Shown here one piece after another: positions 60,501 to 64,000 of a DNA stretch of 64,000 bases. The DNA is taken from the NCBI GenBank assembly GCA_036365455.1, contig JAWQUS010000010.1:14082501-14146500 (forward strand), given 5' to 3'. Both the position numbers and the translations under genes were made by a program. This DNA is from Macrosoma leucophasiata (Eukaryota; Arthropoda; Insecta; Lepidoptera; Hedylidae). Every line of letters begins with the position of its first letter. The first letter of the stretch is position 1. Below the pieces are notes generated by a model. That model ran no database searches, was not told the origin of the DNA, and saw only the letters and a list, made by a program, of their open reading frames with translations.

Positions 60501-60832
60501 GCGCAATTGATGGTAAATCTAAATAAGAGAGCCGTTATCCGGTTCTAACATTTATTTAGAATCGTTGCCTATTTAGGAAAAGTCTATCCATCGTGAATTT
60601 TATTAAGGTAGATTTATTATTATTTTGAAAAAACACTACTGAGAAAAGGTAGTGCTCAAATGGTGTACATACTATTTCATGCTAGATAATCAGATATCCC
60701 TGAAGTAACCTGATAGTGTGTACATTCTCACTTTTGTGTTCCAGGTCAGTATCGGACAACAGCGACCACTACGCGATAGTTCAGTCAAGGCCGGGCAGTC
60801 GACACTCGGGAATGCATCGGGCTAGGCATTGA
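27534..60832 (+). CDS. ZP-domain (cuticlin-like) type I membrane protein
   Basis: Eleven exons join in one frame to 392 codons plus TGA: 27534-27590, 51206-51327, 51778-51886, 53763-53875, 54541-54653, 55068-55146, 56532-56662, 58004-58117, 58319-58464, 60179-60285, 60745-60832. Residues 1-18 are a signal peptide. About 35-250 form a zona pellucida domain with Cys at 35, 64, 90, 125 (ZP-N) and 181, 199, 235, 240, 244, 249 (ZP-C). N-glycosylation sequons are at 69, 135 and 188. Residues 293-317 are a membrane helix followed by a Cys-rich juxtamembrane TAMTCSCARTD and a 75-residue tail with YDPYRSWHGSQYGSRY. ZP domains polymerise into apical extracellular matrix or cuticle, so an epidermal or tracheal matrix role is likely. 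I cannot name the exact orthologue. No dibasic furin-type cleavage site stands out before the helix. Confidence 0.93.
27830..27863 (+). other. G-quadruplex-type G-rich tract in intron 1
   Basis: Five or more runs of 3-7 G (GGGGG TAA GGGGGGA GGGGGGGA GGGGA GGGA) on the transcribed-identical strand, about 240 bp after the exon 1 donor. A C-rich partner (CCCCC/CTCCCCCC) follows at 27870-27893. It satisfies the simple G-quadruplex pattern. Confidence 0.65.
28079..28200. repeat. Dispersed 'CTCGCTTCGCTCGCTCGG' repeat
   Basis: GC-rich island 'GGCGCTTCGCCGGCCGCTGC' and GCTCGCTTCGCTCGCTCGGC, followed by 'CAACCTAACCTAACCAACTC'. This wording is common in lepidopteran repeats. No coding role seen. Confidence 0.45.
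29065..29285 (+). repeat. RTE-like tail, decayed
   Basis: 'ACTAGCAACCCGCCTTGGAA' start and an end with 'AGTTCTTGAGATTAGCGCAT' and 'CAACTAAACAAAACACT'; same family as 37015-37160 and 53440-53580. Confidence 0.6.
31081..32334 (+). mobile_element. mariner transposon, defective, with TA duplication
   Basis: 1254 bp bounded by TA on both sides. Inverted ends are GGTTGGGGAAGAAGTCTTTT and the complement of GGTTGGGGAAAAAGTTTCTT. Sequence is nearly the same as the copy at 19241-20509 but inverted relative to it. Confidence 0.93.
31261..32260 (+). pseudogene. mariner transposase, broken
   Basis: Starts MSESNEEIRYILKFYYQKGK, then is shifted by a small insertion near 31342. It continues in another frame from VRVAQIWFKRFQSGNFDVKD to KKLMAADW and stops. 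GDEKWITYDKNVRKRSWSKA is in a third frame, and HHDNARPHTSIATQQKL with HPPYSADLAPSDFHLF again in another. A deletion between the WKG and RLKQ blocks removes the usual YELLPPG region seen in the other copy. Not functional. Confidence 0.92.
32945..33101 (+). repeat. ~285-bp A-tailed repeat, 5'-truncated
   Basis: 'GGTCTCGGGGCTGGCAACGC', 'TTACCATCAATGTGGACTGC' and 'CCACCATAATAACAT' plus A8. Confidence 0.7.
33543..35456 (+). pseudogene. CR1/L2-like reverse transcriptase, EN-less and frameshifted
   Basis: Three overlapping frames give one RT. 33543-33720 encodes the linker (YVRGVAKRSFINWSHYKLVR). 33757-35190 is the main 500-codon frame with the finger block IPCPKSSNP/HYRPISILPFLSKVLE, motif A LVDFSNAFNNVDHD (around residue 197), PQGGILSPLLFSLF and motif C YADD at residues 283-286. 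After a shift near 35190 the 35148-35456 frame carries the terminal LWNTLPLDIR block. Thumb and C-terminal wording (LRKYDHISLYRSKLKWLPIR) places it in the CR1/L2/Rex1 group. The N-terminal endonuclease is absent. Confidence 0.85.
35475..35519. repeat. Perfect 21-bp inverted repeat in the LINE tail
   Basis: Arms 35475-35495 and 35499-35519 (CTATATATTTTTATCTATACA) separated by TTG, inside the AT-rich 3' part of the RT element. Confidence 0.7.
35711..35997 (-). repeat. ~285-bp A-tailed repeat, full length
   Basis: Complement orientation: T run and 'GTGGCAAACAATCATGCAGT' at the low end, 'GGAGCTCTACCACCAGT' at the high end. It lies 33 bp beyond the TIR element. Confidence 0.8.
36200..36370 (+). 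repeat. RTE-like tail
   Basis: 'AAAATCGGTCCAGATGTTAT', AAACAAACAAACAAAC run and terminal 'TATAATATTAGTTTAGATT' match the common 3' end of RTE-type LINEs; the open frame is incidental. Confidence 0.65.
36401..36444. repeat. Perfect 14-bp inverted repeat
   Basis: AGCAATCGGATTGG (36401-36414) and its complement (36431-36444) around a 16-bp loop. From 36445 to 37014 nothing else is recognised. Confidence 0.6.
37015..37160 (+). repeat. RTE-like tail
   Basis: 'GATAAATGGGCTATCTAACA', 'CTGAGATTAGCGCGTTCAAG', AAACAAACAAAC and 'TTTATAATACTAAGTATA'; nearly the same text recurs at 53440-53580. Confidence 0.7.
37735..37815 (-). repeat. tRNA-like SINE remnant
   Basis: A B-box-like GGGTTCAATCCC on the minus strand (plus 37752-37763) and little else; 37816-38060 is empty of recognisable features. 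Confidence 0.35.
38067..38325 (+). repeat. ~285-bp A-tailed repeat, decayed and interrupted
   Basis: Consensus order from 'GAGTTCCAGTGTAGGGACTC' to 'AGGCTGCAGTCATCACTTAA'; its 3' end is cut by the next copy, with a small partial duplication near 38250. Confidence 0.65.
38331..38608 (+). repeat. ~285-bp A-tailed repeat, tandem to the previous copy
   Basis: Begins CTAGTGGTAAAGTTTCAGTG, ends 'AACTACATATAAAAAA'. Same orientation, 5 bp after the preceding copy, which suggests insertion into the older copy's tail. Confidence 0.7.
41266..41512. mobile_element. Foldback element, imperfect ~70-bp arms
   Basis: Left GTATCCAGCAAGAAATACTG and the complement of the right end (AACCAACAAGAAATATTG) match; the similarity continues inward (GAGACGATCGGCTATTTTCG versus GAGACTTCGGCTTATTTCGG, then GTAGAGCG). 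Non-coding; no clean flanking duplication. Confidence 0.55.
41707..41852. mobile_element. Harbinger-type MITE with TTA duplication
   Basis: 146 bp. Ends are CCCCCTTATTCATAAACGT and its complement. TTA lies immediately outside both ends (41704-41706, 41853-41855). A 3-bp TWA duplication with GC-rich short TIRs suits PIF/Harbinger. A decayed relative is at 48309-48410. Confidence 0.8.
42660..42767. other. CpG-rich island, left half
   Basis: Contains CGCTACGCATGCGGCGCGTA and GTCGGCCGGCACCGCACCAG, CpG-dense against the AT-rich surroundings. It resumes after the MITE at 43167-43215 ('CTCGCGGAAGTGCTCGCTGC'). It may be an internal promoter or enhancer of the ZP gene, or part of an unknown repeat. 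Confidence 0.4.
42768..43166. mobile_element. hAT-type MITE with 8-bp duplication
   Basis: 399 bp. Ends TAGGGATGGCGAT and its complement; flanks ATGGTCGC (42760-42767) and ATGCTCGC (43167-43174) agree at seven of eight bases. The interior is rich in ATCGATT words and has no coding potential. Confidence 0.85.
43781..44032 (+). repeat. ~285-bp A-tailed repeat, well preserved
   Basis: Starts CTGGTGGTAGAGCTCCAGTG, ends 'CACTTTTATGGCATT' plus A7; a short internal deletion removes the 'TTTTGACCTCTGGTC' part. Confidence 0.8.
44056..44307 (+). repeat. ~285-bp A-tailed repeat, decayed
   Basis: 'AGAGTCCCAGTATCGGAGCT' to 'CCATCATACATACCAT' plus A6, directly after the preceding copy in the same orientation. 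Confidence 0.65.
46019..46144 (+). repeat. ~285-bp A-tailed repeat, 3' half
   Basis: 'CATAGAGACAAAACAATGCT', 'TATAGGCTGCAATCATTACC' and 'TGCTATCTACAT' plus A8. Confidence 0.6.
46378..46652 (-). repeat. ~285-bp A-tailed repeat, full length
   Basis: Complement orientation with T10 start and GGAGCTCTACCACCAGT end; close to consensus except for a small gap in the 'GCGGGCG' part. Confidence 0.8.
47311..47427 (-). repeat. tRNA-derived SINE, 3'-truncated
   Basis: Minus strand: 'GACGAGCCAGTTGATTCAGT' head, B box GGTTCCATCC and 'AACAAATACGTGTGTAGCCT' body. Same family as 9050-9257. Confidence 0.65.
47541..48075. mobile_element. hAT-type MITE rich in GTAACCGTAACCG words
   Basis: 535 bp. Ends CAGGGATGT and ACATCCCTG; flanks TTGCAAAC (47533-47540) and TTGCAAAT (48076-48083) agree at seven of eight bases. 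The interior has many direct repeats of (C)CGTAACCG/CCGTATCCG, possibly transposase-binding sites. Non-autonomous. Confidence 0.85.
48309..48410 (-). repeat. Remnant of the Harbinger-type MITE
   Basis: 'TGCTTTGTCTTTGTCAGTTG', 'AGGATAGAAAAAGACGAAGG' and 'AAAATGCGTTTATGAATTAG' match the complement of 41707-41852 with both ends eroded. Confidence 0.7.
48523..48756 (-). pseudogene. Unrecognised coding-like fragment
   Basis: About 78 sense codons read from 48756 (just after a TAA) toward 48523 on the minus strand. They include RTNITVNSLAQRKFYTELDQ, YARSIQLGILNVDEAQSGIR and DSFRYGCDSMIKTT. Codon choice is varied and the peptide is not low-complexity, unlike other chance frames here. It then runs into a decayed A-tailed repeat. 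No splice sites or start are convincing. I do not recognise the family; it may be a fragment of a retrocopied or viral-derived gene, or chance. Confidence 0.3.
49175..49248. repeat. Perfect 28-bp inverted repeat with (AT)n loop
   Basis: Arms 49175-49202 and 49221-49248 (TACAAAGTGCAAGGAATTGA...) are perfect complements around an 18-bp AT loop; (TA)n continues on the right. Confidence 0.75.
50755..50838. repeat. Inverted repeat, 15-bp arms
   Basis: CATTTTCTATGAACG (50755-50769) and its complement (50824-50838) around 54 bp containing GACACTGACGCTAGTCAG-type words; perhaps the core of a small MITE. Confidence 0.5.
51206..51327 (+). CDS. ZP gene exon 2: start of ZP-N
   Basis: 40 codons plus AG. 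NTESSGDFSPSVSATCKSGV, then MSIKINFSQPFNGVTHAREF. Cys35 is the first ZP cysteine. Acceptor TTAACAG, donor GTAATC. Confidence 0.92.
51778..51886 (+). CDS. ZP gene exon 3: ZP-N, Cys64 and Cys90
   Basis: Completes Arg (AG|A) and runs TPACMALGNGSESLSFDVNL ... DYCGVYWNN, phase 0 at GTATGT. Contains the NGS sequon at 69. Confidence 0.92.
51984..52175 (+). repeat. LINE-tail fragment with GACAGACAGACA
   Basis: 'ACTAAACGCGTGGATGGCTT', 'TCAAAATCGGTCGAGCCGTT' and AACAGACAGACAGACAAAAA, in ZP intron 3. The rest of that intron (52176-53439) shows nothing recognisable. Confidence 0.65.
53440..53580 (+). repeat. RTE-like tail
   Basis: 'GATAAATGGGCTATCTAACA', 'TCTGAGATTAGCGCGTTCAA', AAACAAACAAAC and 'TTTATAATATTAAAAGAAAG'; sister of 37015-37160. 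Confidence 0.7.
53763..53875 (+). CDS. ZP gene exon 4: end of ZP-N, Cys125
   Basis: 37 codons plus AG: RTDERSLPLAVRVHRTLELA then DDKFYVITCGKAGF. The FYVITC motif is typical of invertebrate ZP domains. Acceptor GTGCAG, donor GTAACT. Confidence 0.93.
54177..54296 (-). repeat. ~285-bp A-tailed repeat, 3' part only
   Basis: 'GTAAACAAGCATGCAGTTCA' to 'GACTGCAGCCTATAGACAAA', then diverged; in ZP intron 4. Confidence 0.65.
54541..54653 (+). CDS. ZP gene exon 5: linker to ZP-C
   Basis: Completes Arg (AG|A), then NETSLVSLRMLNSEGRKVLN, AAFGLPYTLRAEISKPD, ending G in phase 1 at GTAAGC. NET sequon at 135. Confidence 0.93.
54719..54980 (-). repeat. ~285-bp A-tailed repeat, moderately decayed
   Basis: T8 start, 'GTCGTACATTACTACCTGAC' middle, 'CGCTCGCGAGCTCTGTCACT' end; lies in the 414-bp ZP intron 5. 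Confidence 0.75.
55068..55146 (+). CDS. ZP gene exon 6: GIRMRNCFAFNM
   Basis: GSHGIRMRNCFAFNMRNNTV then DLLDKRG, phase 2 at GTAAGT. Cys181 opens the ZP-C cysteine set; NNT sequon at 188. Confidence 0.93.
55147..56531 (+). other. ZP intron 6
   Basis: 1.4 kb. Fragments of the A-tailed repeat are recognisable at about 55530-55575 and, in the exon 7-proximal part, at 56430-56475 (minus orientation). Open frames at 55574-55952 are unsupported. Confidence 0.6.
56532..56662 (+). CDS. ZP gene exon 7: ZP-C core
   Basis: Completes Gly (GG|A), then CPVQPQSVVTRTESGAADLV, ITSMFRFPDSSQVNFQCDIG and ICK, phase 1 at GTAACA. FRFP..S.V.FQC is the classic ZP-C strand with its conserved Cys. Confidence 0.95.
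56663..58003 (+). other. ZP intron 7 with an interrupted inverted repeat
   Basis: At 56811-56935, ATTTGAAAGCCACT / AGTGGCTTTCAAAT and CAGTACATTGCTG / CAGCAATGTACTG pair as one hairpin, broken by a 24-bp insert in the right arm. A second one is at 57870-57910 (AGAAATCGTAAATAG versus complement). Otherwise nothing recognised. Confidence 0.6.
58004..58117 (+). CDS. ZP gene exon 8: last ZP cysteines
   Basis: GNCLPIDCTTEGRTEPGDEE then GIVTVSTGIFVLDPNDSA; Cys244 and Cys249 close the domain. Acidic EPGDEEG stretch. Phase 1 at GTAATT. Confidence 0.92.
58319..58464 (+). CDS. ZP gene exon 9: transmembrane helix
   Basis: VAALACSESGIHP, then the helix LWLLYLAIALGVMFLVMLLI / NCFLC, then TAMTCSCARTD; phase 0 at GTACGT. 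GC-rich for the window. Confidence 0.93.
58465..60178 (+). other. ZP intron 9 with a foldback MITE
   Basis: 1.7 kb; contains a CAGACAGACAGACAC microsatellite (59039-59054) and the hairpin at 59696-59851. No coding signal. Confidence 0.65.
59696..59851. mobile_element. Foldback MITE, ~65-bp arms
   Basis: CTAAGCCTGG...(59696) pairs with CCAGGCTTAG (to 59851); the inner arms 'TTGTAACATTTCACATCCTT' are near perfect around a short AAAGAAATCT loop. Could be a small TIR element; no transposase. Confidence 0.75.
60179..60285 (+). CDS. ZP gene exon 10: cytoplasmic YDPYRSWHGSQYGSRY
   Basis: VIEKDPSVVEDYDPYRSWHG then SQYGSRYPSSTIHSAR; five tyrosines in about 20 residues suggest a docking or phosphorylation segment. 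Donor GTAACT, phase 2. Confidence 0.9.
60745..60832 (+). CDS. ZP gene exon 11: C-terminus and stop
   Basis: SVSDNSDHYAIVQSRPGSRH then SGMHRARH and TGA. Acceptor TTCCAG. The GTAAAT six bases after the stop could be a 3'-UTR donor but is not needed. Confidence 0.88.
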
Positions 60833-60850
60833 CGGGTAAATCAAGTAATA

Positions 60851-60935
60851 AGGTAAAATTTTGCCCACTTTGTGTTTTATTTATTTATTTACTTCAAATA
60901 AATAAATAAAACACAAAGTGGGCAAAATTTTACCT
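60851..60935. repeat. Perfect 40-bp inverted repeat just after the ZP stop
   Basis: Arms 60851-60890 and 60896-60935 are perfect complements with a 5-base loop (ACTTC), 18 bp after the stop codon. In RNA this is a 40-bp hairpin in the 3' UTR. The right arm contains overlapping AATAAA hexamers that could act as poly(A) signals. Confidence 0.85.
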
Positions 60936-61046
60936 GTAACATATGACACAAACATCTATAAATCCGTGTCCAAATTAAACCTGCAACTGCGGTTCAAGCG
61001 TTCTTTTCGAACCACTAGATCAGGATCGTCAAACTAATAAATTTTG

Positions 61047-61242
61047 AATTAGATACTAAAAAATCAAATTAGAAATTAATAAATAATTTATTTTTCATTT
61101 TTAAATTTCCTCGCATGTGTAATTGCGCAAATAAAAATATTAGGTAGGTACATCTAGGTATATTATACCTAGATGCGAGGAAATTTAAAAATGAAAAATA
61201 AATTATTTATTAATTTATAATTTGATTTTTTAGTATCTAATT
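61047..61242. repeat. 70-bp inverted repeat, one mismatch, 56-bp loop
   Basis: Arms 61047-61116 and 61173-61242 agree at 69 of 70 positions. The loop contains a perfect 25-bp palindrome (61151-61175, CATCTAGGTATA...). Probably still within the ZP 3' UTR or just past it. Confidence 0.8.
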
Positions 61243-64000
61243 ATGTCTATTTTGCTCTGCGTCTGCGGCACTGAACCGCAGACAATAAAACGTAAAAAGA
61301 GTAAGTACTACCGTAGTGCACAATGCAGGTTTTCAGCTGCAGGTCTTATAGTGAAAAAGGTCTAACATTTATCTTTATCTACAGTTTTATTATCCGGATG
61401 TTCTAATAAGAAACTATTTATTAATAAATCGGACCCAACCTGTACTGTTTTTGTTTCTTTTTCAGATACTGTGATTGTGGCGCAACAACTGAGGCGGCAT
61501 AAATGCAATTAAAATTTTAACGTGTAGATAATTATAAAGAAGATTAAGAAAATATTTTCCAAGTGCAAAAGAGCAGTATCTACGCATAAGTAACGTTACC
61601 ATAGTGTATCTACATTTAAATGCACAATAACAAAATGTTCCAACAATCAATGTGCTGCGTTGCAAACCTTAGAAGCAAATTGTGCCATTTTAATACCTAT
61701 TTCATGTACCTTGCAGCAGAGAGCTGTTACATTATATTTACTTTCTTTCTGACCGTGATTACCTGAACAAAAGCAACGAATCCGTCCAAAATTAATTATA
61801 TTGTAGTATATTATGATGTATTATCGTATCGATTTATTTGATTAGTAAATGGAGGAATGATTTAGGGGAAATTAAAGCGAAACGGAAAAAAGACAATAGA
61901 TCTGGAAAAAAAATCAGATACTACCAGATCTATGAAAACTAAAAAACTAAGAAAGCTTTTCTTCATTGAAGGAAGTTACTAACGTATGTTGCAAGTCTTT
62001 AATATCTTAAATATTATCATACCACCAATCAGTCGAAAGCAATCGCTATTGCTAATCGTCATCGAACTATTTTTTTTACATTGAGATTGAACTACCTAAA
62101 ATAGTACCATTTCGCTTTTAATTCCCATAGGTTGCATTGCATTAAAATACCTGCTTACCTTAATAAATATTTCATCTGAAAGTATTTTTAAATGTCTTAT
62201 ACGGACAAATATATTTTTATATAAATGCAGTAGCTAAACTGTAGTCTGTAATCTCACTTTTATGGATTTAAAATTGTTACACTGTCGGTAAAATAACAGA
62301 ATAACAGAAGAATAGAATAACATAAGTTCACATTATGAGCCGAATCTTGTGCACTGAGCTAGTACATAATCAATATTTGAACATAGATGAATTTTACTGC
62401 GTCTAAATCATTTTTAAATACAATATCTTTAACTTCTTTCCTTTACTTACTTACCACAATATGTATATATATACCTAACTTATGTACCTACTACGAAAAT
62501 ACGTAAGAAATGGATCAACTTTACATTGATTCATTATTATCCATCTACACAATTATCGTGATGTTTAGGTACTTATTGTTTTTACAAACCGACTTCAAAA
62601 AGGAGGAGGTTCTCAATACGACACGTATGGTTTTTTTTTGTCGCTATTTTTATTCATTCATTTCATAGCCACTTGTAGGTATGTTATTATAAATTTAATG
62701 ATATACGTACCTAGTATGTAAGTGTATCGGTAATTTTACGCTGAATATCCCTCCCTATTCTTATTGACTGATTTTACAATACGATTGATTCATCCTGATA
62801 CGTTTAGATAAACAAAAAATAAAGTACCTAAATGCTTTTTTATTTTGTGTGGAGTGGTGTATTCAATTTAAATTTACCTATACAAAGATCACGTACCTAT
62901 AAAACTGGTGATTTATCGATTTTATGTGTGAATATATTACAAATAGGTACTTAGGTATAAAGCTTTGTGATACATTCTTTAATCACACGTGGATGATTGA
63001 TATCGCGTCACACAAATGAACTCTTGTATTATCGTCTAGTGAAAGGAATTGGTAACAACATTATCAAGGTCATTGATTAGGTCACTAACTGACCGTGGCT
63101 TTACTTTATCTGCAATTACTTAATGTTAAATGTGTTGTTTTATTACATGAATACGTCATTAACGTCTACACGTGCGTGTTTCATATACCTAACTACTTAA
63201 ATAAAATAAAAACAAATATCACCTTTTCGCCTAAAAATTATATTGAGTACATATAGGTAAAAAATGTTTTAAACTATGATGATAAGTTCATTCAAAGCCA
63301 CATCGTATCTGTGAATTTAGTTTATTAGTTAATTACCAGTATTAATGTGAAGATACCTACTTTATAACTCAATCTTATTTTCATTGCTTTGGACATTTAT
63401 GAATAGACAGACATAGATATGTACCTACTTCTGCGCACATATTATTTTGCAGTAGTCACATGTACTTAGTTAAAATCTATATAAGTTTGGTGCTCGAATA
63501 TTTTTATCTACCTACATACCTAATTGTATTCAATAATGCAAAAGGAACAACGTAATATTAATCATATATTTAAGCTCGAATATAATAGAATATAATTGTA
63601 TGTTTATTAAGAGCTGTCAGTCATAGTCTACATTAAAAATATGATTTGTAAAATTTTAATTTAAGTTTAGATTCTTGTATTAAACATACATGCAATGGTA
63701 GGTGATTAAAATAAAATTTGATAACACAACGTTACATTTTCTTTATATTTTTACCTTAATTAACAGTGGCCTAGGTACCTACATACCGTGGGCTCCATGT
63801 CATGGACAAATGGACCAAAAGGAGCCCCTCGGCCAACTTAAAAAAAAAAGAATTTTACTTGCAAGGGTGTCGCCAAGCGAGCATGAGGAAAGAGTTACTC
63901 GGACCGGGAGTACATAAGTAATTTATTTGACCATGTATATAACCAGTGAAGCCTATAACTATATTTTCCTCGTTTAATCTTTACGTTTCGGCACCCTCCT
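61243..64000. other. Downstream region of the ZP gene
   Basis: No further gene recognised. An AATAAA at 62818-62823 with a GT-rich stretch soon after (TGTGTGGAGTGGTG, 62847-62860) is a fair distal poly(A) candidate for the ZP transcript. GC-richer text with an internal A10 at 63784-63900 may be an unrecognised repeat. Confidence 0.45.
62583..62640 (+). repeat. Dispersed 'CCGACTTCAAAAAGGAGGAG' repeat
   Basis: ACAAACCGACTTCAAAAAGG, 'GGAGGTTCTCAATACGACAC', then T9. A very common lepidopteran repeat; partner of 7044-7097. Confidence 0.7.

Noticed and set aside
60838..61466. 3'-UTR intron from GTAAAT (60837) to TTTTTCAG (61466)
   Set aside because: Splice-like signals exist but only RNA evidence could support it; a simple unspliced 3' UTR explains the sequence.

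Overview
The window looks like nuclear DNA of a ditrysian moth or butterfly (Lepidoptera). It is AT-rich, its small exons sit in long introns, and it is dense with repeats of lepidopteran type: tRNA-derived SINEs, RTE-like 3' ends with a 'GACAGACAGACAG' run and a 'TTTATAATATTAG' end, mariner, a Penelope-like element and hAT/Harbinger-type MITEs. No prokaryotic feature is present. Gene models were built by hand from splice signals, reading phase and recalled family similarity; no search was run.

Three host genes are visible. (1) Minus strand, about 4.4-15.0 kb: seven phase-consistent coding exons of synapsin (N-terminal A domain, Pro/Ser/Gly-rich linker, first half of the conserved C domain). 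The ATP-grasp half and the C-terminus lie beyond the left edge. Two possible non-coding 5' exons lie at 15721-15811 and about 25503-25602. (2) Plus strand, 1482-1604: one Cys-rich exon that fits the C-terminal end of TIMP, antisense inside a synapsin intron. This is the nested Timp/synapsin arrangement known from Drosophila and vertebrates. (3) Plus strand, 27534-60832: an 11-exon gene for a 392-residue type I membrane protein with signal peptide, ZP (zona pellucida) domain, one membrane helix and a 75-residue tail. Its first intron is 23.6 kb. Synapsin and the ZP gene are arranged head to head.

The rest is intronic or intergenic DNA with mobile elements. The densest cluster (19.2-24.0 kb) holds a broken mariner, a perfectly ungapped 2 x 1217-bp inverted pair of Penelope-like RT/GIY-YIG fragments, and a GC-rich poly(A)-tailed retroposon with an 11-bp target-site duplication. 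A second mariner (31.1-32.3 kb) shares a frame-breaking lesion with the first. At 33.3-35.7 kb a CR1/L2-like reverse transcriptase fragment lies between about 93-bp terminal inverted repeats flanked by a 9-bp direct duplication. Three short hAT-type elements have 8-bp duplications (13.5, 42.8, 47.5 kb), and a Harbinger-type MITE has a TTA duplication (41.7 kb).

An A-tailed repeat of about 285 bp occurs roughly 20 times in all states of decay. Striking near-perfect inverted repeats lie just downstream of the ZP stop codon (60851-60935 and 61047-61242), and similar ones occur elsewhere. I see no evidence of an unknown multi-gene system. The most informative items are the nested Timp/synapsin locus, the apparent lack of an AUG ahead of synapsin's A domain, the TIR-bounded RT element and the giant Penelope palindrome.
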